Shown piece after piece: positions 1-11,343 of a stretch of 64,000 bases of DNA; position 1 is the stretch's first letter; each line of letters starts with the position of its first letter. Origin of the DNA: Lantana camara (lineage: Eukaryota > Streptophyta > Magnoliopsida > Lamiales > Verbenaceae). A program made the position numbers and the translations under genes. The DNA lies in assembly GCA_037501455.1 (NCBI GenBank), contig CM074856.1:90532001-90596000 (forward strand), read 5' to 3'. The notes below the pieces were generated by a model, which had not been told where the DNA came from, did no database searches, and saw only the letters and a list, made by a program, of their open reading frames with translations.

Positions 1-1
1 G

Positions 2-2658
2 AAGGACGGTACTCTAAGAATGTGTATTGATTATCGGGAGCTTAATCGGATAACCGTTAAGAATTAATATCCTCTTCCCCATATTGAAGAGTTGTTTGAT
101 ATACTCCAAGGGTCTAAAGTATATTCGAAGCTTGATTTAAGGCAAGGGTATTACCAATTACGAATTCGAGCGGAGGATATTCCGAAGACGGGATTTAACA
201 CAAGATATGGCATTATGAATTCGTGGTCATGCCTTTTGGATTGACAAATGCTCCCGCCGCTTTTATGGACATGATGCATAGGATTTTCCAGCCGTTCCTT
301 GACAAGTTCGTTGTAATCTTCATTGATGATATTTTGGTTTTCTCTAAATCAGCCGAGGAACATGCAAGGCATCTCAAATTGGTGTTGAGAACATTGAAGG
401 AGCATCAATTATTTGCGAAGTTCAGCAAGTGTGAGTTTTGGATCGACCGAGTGTCCTTCTTGGGTCATATTATTTCGGGGAATGGATTAGAGGCTGACCC
501 CTCGAAGATTGAAGCGGTGTTGAAGTGGGAGAAACCAAAGAACGCCTCCGAGATCAGAAGTTTCTTGGGATTGGCGGGTTACTATAGAATATTCGTGCAA
601 GATTTCTCTAAGATCGCTGCTCCTTTGACTCGGTTAACTAAGAAGGATGTGATATACGATTGGGATGAGAAATGTGAGAGAAGCTTCGATGTTTTGAGAG
701 AGAGATTGGTTTCTGCTCCAGTGTTAACTCTTCCAGAGGGTTCAGAAGGGTATGCTGTGTACACTGACACGTCGAAGGAAGGTTTGGGAAGTGTATTAAC
801 TCAGAAGGGCAAGGTTGTCGCTTATGCCTCACGGAAGTTGAAGGATCATGAGAAGAATTACCCGACACATGATTTAGAGCTTGCTGCTGTGATTTTCGCC
901 CTCGGGAAATGGAGGCAATATTTGTATGGAGTGTCCTTCGAGATTTTCACTGATCATAAGAGCCTCCAATATCTTTTCACCCAAAAGGAACTCAATATGA
1001 GGCAACGAAGATGGATGGAGCGACTAGAAGATTATGACTGTGTTATCAAATATCATCCCGGGAAAGCTAATGTAGTTGCTGATGCTCTAAGTAGGAAAGT
1101 GGGTGTTTCGAACTTGGAGATAGGTACAAGTAAGGAAGTTGAGCCTATTGTGATTAGAGCTCGAGTTTCCAATATCTCCATTTATCCGGACTTGAAGTAC
1201 AGAATGTTTGAGGCTCAAGGAAAGGATCCGGGATTTCAGAGACTGGTCTTTAAGGCTAGAGAGGATCCGGAGAGTCCATTTGGGTTCGATGAAACCGGTC
1301 TTCTTCATTTCAAGAACCGAGTAGTAGTACCCGATGATTTGAAAAGGGTATTGCTCGAGGAAGCTCACAAGTCAGCTTATTCAATTCACCCTGGAGGGAA
1401 TAAGATGTACAAAGATCTCAAGCAGTTTTATTGGTGGCGTGGATTGAAGAAGGATGTAGCAGAGTTTGTGAAGCACTGCCTCACTTGTCAGAAAGTAAAA
1501 GCCGAGCACCAGAAACCGGGAGGTCTTCTTCAGCCGTTACCTATTCCTGAGTGGAAGTGGGAACAGGTGACGATGGATTTTATATCCGGGTTACCTAGAG
1601 TGAAGGGTGGATTCGATGGTATTTGGGTGATTGTGGATCGTCTGACAAAATCTGCTCATTTTCTACCGGTCAGAATGTCTTTCAAGATTCGAAAGTTGGC
1701 TGAGATTTACAACCGGGAGATTGTACGGCTTCATGGTATTCCGGTGAGTATTGTTTCGGATCGAGATCCCCATTTTACTTCGAAGTTATGGCAAGAGTTA
1801 CAAGAGTTGTTGGGTACAAAGCTTCAGTTCAATACGACGTTTCATCCACAAACTGATGGGCAATCGGAGAGGGTTATTAGGTACTTGGAAGATCTACTTC
1901 GAGCTTGTGCCATGGATTTTCAGACTTCGTGGCATGATCAACTTCCTTTGGTAGAGTTCGCTTACAATAATAGCTTTCAGGCAACGATTGGTATGGCTCC
2001 GTATGAATTGTTATATGGGCGGAAATGTAGATCGCCGTTATTCTTTGATTTGGAAGAGTGGAAATGGTCAAAACAGGAAGGAGTCAAGAAAGGGAGAAAG
2101 CTTGAGAAGTCCTCGAAGGCTGTGGAAGCCATGATTGAGAAAGTTCGGATTATACAACAACGGATGAAAGCTGCACAAGATAGACAGAAGAGTTATGCCG
2201 ATATTCGCCGGAGGGATCTCAAATTTGAAGTGGGGGACCGGGTTTTCTTGAAGGTATCTCCTCGAAAGGGATTTTCTAGAATTGGAAAGGGAGGAAAGTT
2301 GAATCCCCGTTATCTAGGTCCATTTGAAATTATTGAGAGAATTGGAGAAGTAGCTTATCGAGTGGACCTACCTCCTAATCTTACCGGAATTCACAATGTT
2401 TTTCATGTATCTCAACTCAGGAAGTATTATCCGGATGAAACCGAAATTCTCCCCGTTGAAGAAGTGGAGTTGGAACCGAATTTATCTTTTGTACAGAAGC
2501 CGGTCAGAATATTGGACAGGAAATATCAAGAGTTAAGGAATCAGAATATTTCTATGGTGAAGGTGTTATGGCGAAGTGACAAATCAGAGGAGATGACCTG
2601 GGAACCGGAAGAGAAGATGAAGAAGTTTCACCCGGAGTTATTTTTATCCGACCAATGA
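2..2658 (+). pseudogene. gypsy pol fragment: RT, RNase H, integrase, chromodomain
   Basis: This encodes the replication and integration enzymes of a chromovirus. From 223 the frame is open for 811 codons. In that numbering the RT catalytic motif FIDD is at residues 33-36, RNase H acidic residues are D182, E219, D244 and D287, the integrase zinc finger is H382, H389, C419 and C422, and the integrase DDE residues are D452, D513 and E549. [20 protein letters not shown] block follows, then a chromodomain-like tail at about 750-805. Upstream, the same protein continues in another frame from base 2 ([18 protein letters not shown]) with a TAA stop at 65-67 and a frameshift near 205-215, just before [10 protein letters not shown]. 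RNase H has YTDTSKEG where most relatives have YTDASKEG. The chromodomain suggests the Tekay/Del lineage. The two visible lesions mean it is probably inactive. Confidence 0.93.
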
Positions 2659-2679
2659 ATCTGGGGACCAGATTCTTCT

Positions 2680-2692
2680 AAGGAGGGGAGAG
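2680..2692 (+). other. Polypurine tract of the gypsy element
   Basis: AAGGAGGGGAGAG lies directly before the LTR start (TTGTAACGCC). It is the expected plus-strand primer for reverse transcription and fixes the 5' edge of the 3' LTR. Confidence 0.85.
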
Positions 2693-3630
2693 TTGTAACG
2701 CCCCAAATTCCGGAAGTTCAGGTAAGCACGCCACTTACGGGTCTTCGAGTGTTGGGAGTTTAAGTTTATATATTTACTTGCTTATTATGATCTCTTTATA
2801 ATATTGTGTGCATTATACATTTCTCTATATTTATACGAATTAACTTTTAATATGAAATTCGTGAATTAAGTGATAATGTGTTTAATTGTACTATGTGACT
2901 TTAATTGATCGTTTCATGAAGTTATGGACTTAATTGCATAACTTGGTTTGGAGCTAAATGATCTTGGGTGAAGAGATGATACTTGATTGTATTCATTTAA
3001 ATGCATGAGGGACTAATATGCAATTAGGTTGGTATTAGAGCTTGTAGTGGATGATATAATATATCATATATGCATTCATCCCCCTCACTCTCATACATTA
3101 CATTACATACAAGAGAATTTCACACACACACACACCAAGAATCGGTTTTTACACCTCAAGAGAAGGAGAAGAATTCACCTCTTAATCCAAGCTATAATTG
3201 AAGAACTTTGGAGCTAAGATCATCAACATCATCACATCTTCACCTCATCATTTCTCTTCTTTCATTTCAAGGTAGATATTGGAGATTATTTGAATTTCTT
3301 GAGTGACTATATGAGTAGGGTTTGATGTTAGCTTGATGCTTTCATGGTTATTCTTGTATAGAAGCATGTTTAGGTCCTTTTTCCCTTCAAGACTTGCATA
3401 AAGCATGAAGTTATGTGAAGGTTGGGAAGCATGTATATTATTGGGGTTTTCATGAGGAATTCTTGATGCTTGGATGTTTATTTCTTGGTTGAATTGATGA
3501 ATACTTGAAGTATGATGCATGTATGAGGTGTTTTAACAATTGTTATGGTTGGAGTTTGGGATTTATTTGGTTTGGAGTTGGTTTTGCATGGAAACCCCTG
3601 TTTTCTCCCCTGTTGTTCTGTCACGCACAG

Positions 3631-3827
3631 ATGACATGGGCGTGTCATCTTTGCTTTGTGTTGGGTGACACGGGGGTGCATGCTGTTGGGTTTTGTTTTT
3701 CTGTACCGTGACACGGGGGTGTCACGGCTTGCCTTGTTGTGGTGACACGGGCGTGTCACCTTCCTTTTCCCACTTTTGGTCCCCCGTGTCACGGCTTAGT
3801 GTATTTTGGTGACACGGGCGTGTCACC
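3631..3827 (+). repeat. Cluster of 18 bp palindromes, family A type
   Basis: The unit is GTGACA-CG-GG-CG-TGTCAC. Clear copies are at 3741-3760 and 3808-3827 (20 bp with an extra G..C pair). Variant copies are at 3631-3648 (ATGACA arms), near 3665 and at 3708-3727, and a half-copy is near 3783. The arms pair perfectly in the two best copies while the sequence between copies is unrelated. See the finding on CG-NN-CG palindromes. Confidence 0.85.
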
Positions 3828-4642
3828 CTCTGTTTTCATGCATATTGTTTTGCATGCTTGGTTGTACGTGTATGCGATGTGTACTTGGTTTATTGACAAT
3901 CATGCTCGTATTTGACGTTCATTAAATCGTTATCGCATAACATATTGGTGCATGACTTTTCCGTTTATCATAATTGGTTCATTCGAGTCGAGTCTTACTT
4001 CACACTTGTCCTTGTTGCACAGATCACGGTCCCGGTTTCGAGGAGCCCGCTCAGTAGGGTGCTCTCTTGCTTCTTTTTGGTTGGCTGTCAAGGTGAGGTT
4101 TAAATTCTAGATAAATAGAACCCTTACAACCCTATGTGACTATTTCGGCCAAAATGTATATATATATCTATAGTTTACGAACTTTATGATTTTCAAATGA
4201 TTTAGCAAAACCGATTGATTGATTGACTGATTGACGGATTGATTGTTTTGGCGAGACATTGAATTGCACTGTGGGCCCGAGGATAGTGGCTTGAGCCAAC
4301 CGGGAAAGCATGGGCTGACGGGTAACTCGAGTGCTATCCTCACCATTTGGGATGACCCCTGAACCCCCTAGTAGATTAGGGGAGGAAGGAGTTCCGGGCT
4401 TAGGGATTCATGTACCCTCTGCCCAGACTGATTGGATGGTGGGGCCTTGCAATCCCACCATCACCCGGAGGAAGAAGGATGGACTAAAACTGCTAATTGT
4501 GCACAGTAAATAATTGCTTGATCATCTAATCACCTAACAAATTGATTGATTGTACACGGTCGGAGCAAGGTTGGAGAATTGCCCTCACTCGCCGGGCCAC
4601 CTATTGATTGTATTGAACTGAATTAATTGGTAAATGGAATTA

Positions 4643-4723
4643 GTTGTAACCTCGGGCGATAGTATCTCTTTTAACCTATTAGATTGTATTGTTTTTCCAA
4701 AAATTATTACCCGAGATTATAAC
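4643..4723 (+). promoter_or_regulatory. Conserved LTR stem-loop (family A)
   Basis: The arms GTTGTAACCTCGGG (4643-4656) and CCCGAGATTATAAC (4710-4723) pair over 14 positions with one C/A mismatch and a G-U pair; the loop is about 53 nt. The same structure occurs in LTRs B, C and D and in the second family A LTR, always followed by TTGCATG or close to it. Its function is unknown. Confidence 0.7.
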
Positions 4724-5185
4724 TTGCATGTATGTGCGTATATATTTATTTATACCCCTCGCTCAGTCCGTTTAGACTGACACCTCAACTTTTCAGTTTT
4801 GTAGGTTCGTGCTAGGCGGGAATTAGGGTCTCATGTCTTTTATTCGGGTCTAGCACTGCACCTTCATACATTGTACTTGTGTTGATACTTGTTATTTTAT
4901 AGTAAATCTTGAATTATAATTGGATGGATATTGTAATGGTATGATTTGTCGGTACCTATAAGTAAATATGTAAATATGGTATCTATATGTATTGAATGCT
5001 TTTGCTTCCGCTATTCTTATTGCTCTGAGTTGTTTTGGTTTTATTTGAGGGTACCCGCCTAGCCTTGTGTTTTTTTTATTGTCTCCCGTTCACTATAGTT
5101 TCGGTTCATGTATGAATTGCCCGTTTCATATGTGGATTGAGCCTATAGTGCGGGGGATGTGGCGCCTAGCGTTCCGGGTGCTACA

Positions 5186-5251
5186 ATAAACGCTTCCTGA
5201 GTTACCCCTTTACTTACCTTTCTCGACTTGGCCCTAAGTAGGACTGTTACA
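5186..5251 (-). repeat. Remnant of the left (3') LTR of the gag-only array
   Basis: These 66 bp match 10113-10178 with about three differences and end with TGTTACA, the reverse complement of the LTR start TGTAACA. The remainder must lie left of the window, beyond the inserted gypsy element. Confidence 0.88.
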
Positions 5252-5252
5252 A

Positions 5253-5270
5253 TCTTCCCCCCTTTAAAAG
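5253..5270 (-). other. Polypurine tract of the left gag-only unit
   Basis: On the minus strand this reads CTTTTAAAGGGGGGAAGA directly before T-TGTAACAG. The right-hand unit lacks this tract: there the LTR end joins GAATCTGTCC almost directly (see 12769-12780). Confidence 0.8.
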
Positions 5271-5451
5271 AATCTGTCCTCAGATTCTACTCATGTTTCA
5301 TAATAGCTTTAGAGAATGTTTGTATCCTCTATCGATGATAAACAAGTTTCCAAAGGAGAACTTACTTTAAACATATGTGGCAATTGTTCAGGTAAGAAGT
5401 TTAAATGCACACATAAGTGATGTAAAGAATGCGTGGCGCCAGCACACCATA

Positions 5452-6538
5452 TTAAGTAGTAACTGGCGTGTTTAGAATGTGTACCGTACCCTCATTATTG
5501 GTAAGATTTGGTTTCATGTATCCTTCCACAGCATAAGCTCGTCCTTTGACCGTCGGTTTCCCAGATGTTCCTTTCGTAGCCTTCCCTTTATTCCTTGGTT
5601 TTGGTCTTGTCGGACAATTTTCTATTTGATGATCAGGGTTTCCGCACCATAAACATGTACCAGCCTTCCTTCGACATTCCTCCTCAGTATGTCCCCTCCT
5701 CTAACAGTACTCACAAATAATCTCTTCCTGAAGTTTTGGTGGTGCCTGTTGAGGCCTGGGCCAGGTTTGTACTTGTTTCTTTTCGGAAGTTGACTTAAAT
5801 GGTTCAGCGGGACGTTTGGATTCCTGGGATGACTTATAGGGTGGCTCGGAACGATTGTTTGCCAGATGGACTTCCTTATTTGTGGCCTCCGTTTTCATAG
5901 CCGTTTCTACAGCCTTAGTGTAGGTTTCCAATTCAAATGGGGCTAAGGCCCATCGAAGATTGGATCTAAGACCATCAACAAACCGTTTAATTTTGCGGCG
6001 TTCATCATTTAAGATATGTGGGGCATACTGGATTAGCCTAATAAACTGAGCTTCATATTCGACCACCGATGCTTTGCCTTGAACTAGATTCATAAACTCT
6101 GTTTTCTCAGGCATCCCTAGTCACCTGGGGAAAATACTTGTCATAGAACCCTCTCACAAAGTCATTCCACCCATGATTCACCTGATTTTCTGCCCAGACT
6201 CGTTTTGTATATTTCCACCAACTTTGGGCCGCTTCTTCTAGCATGAAGACAACATACTGAACTCTTTCAGGTTCTTCAGGACTAATACCCATTGCTTCAA
6301 AGATTTTCTCAAGACTTGCTATCCAGTTTTCAGCCTTCACATCATTGGGTTCTCCGAAGAACTTAGGTGGATCCATCCGTAGAAACTTTTCTAAGGACTT
6401 CTCATTGTTACCTTTTGATCCATTAGCGCAGGTTTGCACTATCTCTTTTAAAGCATCTACTAGCTCAGAATTTCCTTCGGCCGAGGACATATCTTCTCTT
6501 GGTGGAGTGCTTTCTTGGGCGGTTCTTCGGGGAGACAT
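5452..6538 (-). pseudogene. gag: gag of the gag-only element, left copy
   Basis: This encodes a capsid/nucleocapsid polyprotein of the retrotransposon gag family. It starts at MSPRRTAQES (6538), runs through the gag core (LEKFLRMDPPKFFGEP, AENWIASLEKIFEAMG, AAQSWWKYTK, GWNDFVRGFYDKYFP), then EFMNLVQGKASV and the basic linker. Two CX2CX4HX4C zinc knuckles follow: the first is CEYC-x4-HTEEEC with an in-frame TAG at the residue after its second Cys, the second is CLWCGNPDHQIENC. The frame ends at a TAA near 5452. A one-base shift occurs after FPQVTRDA (about 6107-6115). No pol follows, and the polypurine tract is only about 180 bp downstream. The right copy has the same shift and the same TAG, so both were probably present in the parent. 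Confidence 0.88.
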
Positions 6539-6806
6539 TATGAGCTGTAATGAACTTTAGAAAGAATATGATGCATGATGGTTAAGAATGACTTGCAGAT
6601 AATCACTTAGGTAGAAAATTTCCAAGTAGTGACAATCAATACACGTAATATCACATAAATCGTAGCAGAGATAAGGCATATAAAGACACAGAAGAATAAC
6701 ATGTTAACTTACGGTCCTACTGGTATCTTGAAGCAACCTTAACATATAGTGCAACAGACAAGAGGATAGAGCACCCTTTCAGTTAAGTCTCTTCTTAACT
6801 TAACCG

Positions 6807-6819
6807 GGCTCTGATACCA
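6807..6819 (-). other. Primer-binding site, left unit
   Basis: TGGTATCAGAGCC on the minus strand is complementary to the 3' end of initiator methionine tRNA. It is 7 nt from the end of the 5' LTR (GATACA at 6827). Confidence 0.88.
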
Positions 6820-6826
6820 CTTTAGT

Positions 6827-9800
6827 TGTATCGCCCCTTAACACTACAACCCCGCACCGTTGTACTTCCCGGGTGGATGTGAGACCTAGCAATCGAGAAA
6901 TACTCCGGAGAACGGACAAGACTATACAATACCAGAGTATAAAATTTAAACGCAACGGAAAATAAACTTGAGCAATAAAAGGGGACAATATATAACGGAA
7001 CACATATTATTAAGTTGGATAAGTAATTACAGCGATAGATCTAATTTCATAGGAGAGTGCTTTTTGAAATATGTACGTGCACTCTTAGTATAATCCTGAT
7101 TGGCTAAGATATGACACCTTAAAGCTTCAAGATACCTCTAAGGCGTCGCTCCGTGGATTCCTGAAATCATGCATTTGAAACCAGGCGAGAGGGTTAGTCA
7201 AAGTGACTAAGTGAAGGGGGTGTAATAAATTATAAGTATAAGTATATATATTTATATAATTAAGAAGATCTTGATCAAAATATTGGCAATAGGATATAGC
7301 AAATAGGGAACGGTTCATAATATTTGTAAAAATAGGGATAGGGTAACTTGGAATATTTGTAGAAATATGAACCGTTTGTAACAAGAACTTTAATGCCCGC
7401 AAGCCAGGCCTTTCCATCCGTAACTCCTTAAATCATGATAAAATAGTAACGGCATTGATCAAGACACCGATACTTCAATAAAACCAATATGATAATAACT
7501 CCGCTACTCCTTGGTGTCAATAGGGGAGCCAACCCTAGAGACCATGACCTAGATTCGAGAGGCAGCTATCTCTCCCTCATCCCTTAGCGTGGAGTAACTA
7601 ACCTCCAGTCAAACCACGACCAAGAGGTGGTGGCAGTCCGCAGCACCAACAATACCCTCGGCCCGATACCTTCTGGGTAATTGCTCACTACGGATACAGC
7701 CGGGGCCCATAACATGAATCAGGAACAATATTTTGCTTGTATAACCCGGAATCAATGTTTTGATAAAATGGACTTGAAATATATAATGTTCTAGTAAAAC
7801 GTTGATTCCGGCATGAAAGTATTTTTTCCCTTAAGAGGGACATTGTAGTAAAATAATATGTATATAGGGTAGTAAATCAAAATGATAGGTAGGCTCGAAA
7901 ATAGTTTTTATATAGATACATATGTATAGCATGATTCCAGTTGAAAACATTTTAACCCTCACCGAGTGTCTTGATGGTCTAGATAAAATCCTTGGGATTC
8001 CACTGTTCAATTATATCCTCGCCTGAAAGTAATAACTACTACTGGCTTAGAACTAGGTTCTAATATTCAAATTAATCAATCATACACACCATAAGGTACT
8101 CATCATGTAATATGTTAAAGATTTCCCGGTAAACCCTAAATTTACACGTTTAAGGGAATTTGATTAATAATTTAGGGTTTATGGGATCTTTAACTAATCA
8201 AATATTTATTAACTATATTATAACTCTAATTGTAAGGTTTGAAATGAAATTTAAGGTTTAATTTGACAATATAGGTTATCTTTGAAAATATTACATAGTT
8301 TACCGATTTTTGGAAAATTCGGGGAAAAATCTTTCTTTAAAATTCCAAAACTAATTTTTATGATTAATTTATTATTAATTTCGAAATTAATTTAATTTGG
8401 TTGACCAAAAAGTCAAAATGACTATTGAAACATTTACTATTCAATTTCATATGAATTAAACACTTTATAACACAAAATCAAATTCACACACACACACACA
8501 CTAGTCACGGCACACACATGCATACACACATATCCAAGAACATTAAGAACATGTTCTTGAGCTTATTTGAATATTCAAAGAGGGTGTGTAACTTGTTTAA
8601 TCACATTCATATTTATAACATAGAATTGAAGCATATTATAGCAAAATATACCAATTCTCTATGAAAAATAATTCTAAATAAATTACTCTAGGCATGAATT
8701 TAATCAAACAACATCATAATTATTTAAATACATACTCACATTATATCATATCATAATTCATGCATTTAATAAAATTCCATAATGTGCACACATTGTATTT
8801 AAGACTAACAATTATGGACATATATCTTAAAAATAAATTCCTAAAGCATAATTTAATTAATCCTAGACATGCTACTATTATTATTATACTAAGAACATTA
8901 TATAAAGCATGAAATAATAGAAGAAAAACATACCTTAGAGAGAGAGAGTGGGAATGGCGTGAGGAAGGGAGAGAAGAGAGTGATTTTTGTGTGTTGATTT
9001 GTGAGGTATAAATGAGGCTTAAGGGGGGTATTTATAGGTAGTCATGAGAGGTCTTTGAGCAATTTATGAAAGTTTAAGGGAGATGTGGTTGCTTATGATT
9101 TCAACAAATGCTTGGTAATTAATTAGGAGATGTGGTTAAATTATATTATGAACAAATGCTTGGTAATTACTTAGGAAATGTGGAGAAATTATGCTCATTT
9201 AATTAATCCTTCTACAAGATCATGTGGTCATGGATGATGTCATTTTGAATAAAAATAAATATAAAATAATATAAAATTTATTCAAGAGTCGAGAGGTAAA
9301 AACTTGAAGTAATGAATTGATGAAAGAATGAGTAAAAATGAGCTTTGTTTTGATTATAAATGTGGAATATTTAGAGCTTTCGTTTATAAATTATGAATAT
9401 TAAAGATGATGAAAATTATAGGAAAATTATATAAACGAAGCTATGATAAAGTTTAAAGTTTGGAAAAATCACTATAATGTAGAGGAAAATTCAAGGATCG
9501 TTTCAAGTATAATTTCGACTATTGAATAAAAGCTAATTTGTTCAAAATAAAATGATGATTTTTAGAAAGGAAAATATTTATAAAATATGCTATGGTGAGA
9601 TCGAGTTTTTCGTAAATGCATGAAAATTCATAAAATAATTTAAGGATAGTTTTGGTTATAATTTTGAATATAAAAAAGTAGATGAGTAGGGATTTATTGA
9701 TGATCGAATCATAAGCTAGGGTTTTCGCCGGTTTTTTATACTACTAGAGTTAGAATGGGAATTATGGTTCACAGAGGGTATCACGATCCTCGAAATAATG

Positions 9801-10178
9801 TGTGGATTCTTTTGGTTACAATATTGGGTAATGAAAGTGCTTCGGGAAATGTAGGAATATTTTTGAGCTATAGGGGTATTTTCGTAATTTCCAACCTAAA
9901 ACTGTAGGAATGGGTTTTGAGCATATGAAGGGGTTTTAGGTGCTGGAAGGGAATGAATATTAGAATTCTAGGATTTTATGGAAAGAGTTTCGAGATACAA
10001 GCTAACTATAAAAAGGAATTAAATTCACGAACTTTTTATTAAACTATAGCATATTAAAGCACATAAGTCACATAAAATGCAATACATGAGAGAATTAACA
10101 AGGATCGAGGCTATAAACGCTTCCTGAGTTACCCCTTTACTTACTTTTCTCGACTTGGCCCTGAGTAGGGCTGTTACA
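6827..10178 (-). repeat. Middle LTR of the gag-only array, 3352 bp
   Basis: On the minus strand it begins TGTAACAGCCC (10178) and ends GGGGCGATACA (6827). It is nearly identical to 14329-17427 except for about 250 bp present here (about 9672-9950) and missing there. It contains a CA tract (about 8483-8503), a GA tract just before the donor-like site, and blocks shared with LTRs H and J (CTCGGCCCGATACCT, GGGGCCCATAA). Donor-like sites on the minus strand: TAAG|GTATGTTT at 8933 and CTCG|GTGAGGGTT at 7972. No coding capacity is visible. Confidence 0.88.
9029..9036 (-). promoter_or_regulatory. TATA box of the gag-only element LTR
   Basis: TATAAATA on the minus strand, in a GC-richer context, about 95 nt upstream of a strong donor-like site (TAAG|GTATGTTT at 8933). 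The same box is at 16536-16543 in the right LTR. The start site is expected about 30 nt downstream, giving a short first exon and a leader longer than 2 kb. Confidence 0.6.
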
Positions 10179-11096
10179 ATGTAACGCCCCGATTTTCATT
10201 TATTAATACCTTATGTTTGAAAATAATTTTATAAATTATATTTTAAAATACTTTCATGAAAATTTTATGAATTTATATCAAATTGAGAATTTCTTTCATG
10301 ACTTGAAAATATTGATTTCGTAAAATATTTACCGAGTATGATTTAATTACTGATCTGTCCCTAGTTAGATATGTCTTAAACTCTAGGGACTTAATTGTAT
10401 AACATTTCAAGGACTTAATTGATCATATTTCAAAACAACATATACTTGATTGCATGATTTCATAAAGCAAAGGATTAAATTGTAATTTGAATATTTCACA
10501 TAAATCAAGGATGATGAATCACGTTATATGCATCTCCAAGCTTCCCTTGCTCTCATTTTGATGAAAATATCCCAACCACATTTGCTTATTGATCTCGTTT
10601 CATACAAGAAAGAGAAGGGAAGAGATTTTCATACTTTTCATCAAGAATTACCAAGAAATATTTCAAGAATTGGGAGTTGATCATCATCTTCATCCATTTT
10701 CCTTACTCCTTTCATTTCAAGGTTGGCTTTGCATGAATTCATGGTTCTTGATCATATGTGATTGAGTTAGGGTTAGAGAATTATATGCTAGATGAATTAA
10801 TTGGAATTGGAAGCATGATTATGTGATCATAGCATGAATTATGGCATGATTTCCTCATGAATTTATTGGAAATTTAAGCTTGGTTGATCAATAAGAGCAT
10901 GGGCATGAAGCTTGGATTTCTTGATGATATTTCATGTTTTGAGTGTTTAAGTATTATTTTATCATCTTTTGAATATAGGTGCATCATATTTCCAGAAAAT
11001 CATAGCTTTGTTGATCAAACTTGGAAGATTTGAGGCTTGGTTGTTGTTTCCCGTAGCCATGCTCTGTTCTTATCTGTTTCTCTCCAATTGCAGAAC

Positions 11097-11343
11097 TGGG
11101 AACGACCGTTCCCAGCCTCAAAGCTTTGTGGGAACGGGCGTTCCCACCCTCAAAGCTTTGTGGGACTTTTTAAATAAACTAGGGGACCGAGACTTGGAAC
11201 GGTCGTTCCCCTTTTGGCCTATGTGCCAGAAGGGCCGTTCCCAGCTTCAGCGTGTTTTAAAATAAGAAATCGTGGGCGCGTTTTGAAGGGCCACGGGAAC
11301 GGCCCTTCCCATTTACAAAGGGAAGCCGGAACGGTCGTTCCCG
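11097..11343 (+). repeat. Cluster of 18 bp palindromes, family B type
   Basis: The unit is TGGGAA-CG-NN-CG-TTCCCA. Copies are at 11097-11114 (centre AC), 11129-11146 (GG), 11196-11209 (GT, shorter arms), 11294-11310 (variant GGCCC) and 11328-11343 (GT); a half-copy is near 11232. Arms are constant within the cluster while the two central bases vary. Confidence 0.85.

Larger units (their letters stand above)
1..5185 (+). mobile_element. Ty3/gypsy chromovirus (Tekay-like), 3' half
   Basis: This is the 3' part of an LTR retrotransposon whose 5' LTR, gag and protease lie left of the window. In order it shows reverse transcriptase, RNase H, integrase and a chromodomain-like tail, a polypurine tract, and a complete 3' LTR ending in GGGTGCTACA. 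It is followed directly by ATAAACGCTTCC, which is the interior of the gag-only element's LTR; the undisturbed copy of that site is at 10113. The element therefore inserted into that LTR, and the predicted 5 bp target duplication is ATAAA. The 5' copy is off-window, so this is inference. The coding region is broken (stop and frameshift in the RT part). Confidence 0.93.
2694..5185 (+). repeat. 3' LTR, family A, 2492 bp
   Basis: It runs from TGTAACGCCCC to GGGTGCTACA. Family A is also present as a solo LTR on the other strand at 58517-60964, with the same start, end and palindromes. Non-coding features read by eye: an AT-rich promoter-like stretch near 3050-3075; a donor-like site CAAG|GTAG at 3271/3272; an acceptor-like site GCACAG ending at 4022; a second donor CAAG|GTGAGG at 4092/4093; an acceptor TTTCAG ending at 4796. 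The palindrome cluster (3631-3827) falls between the first donor and acceptor, the stem-loop (4643-4723) between the second pair. An ACAC tract lies at about 3121-3136. ORFs inside it are short and not protein-like. Confidence 0.92.

Noticed and set aside
3631..3827. CRISPR-like array (short palindromic repeats with spacers)
   Set aside because: Repeats are too short and variable, spacing is irregular, the DNA is plant and the repeats lie inside an LTR.
6807..6819. tRNA gene suggested by TGGTATCAGAGCC
   Set aside because: Only the 13 nt tRNA-complementary primer site is present, with no cloverleaf.
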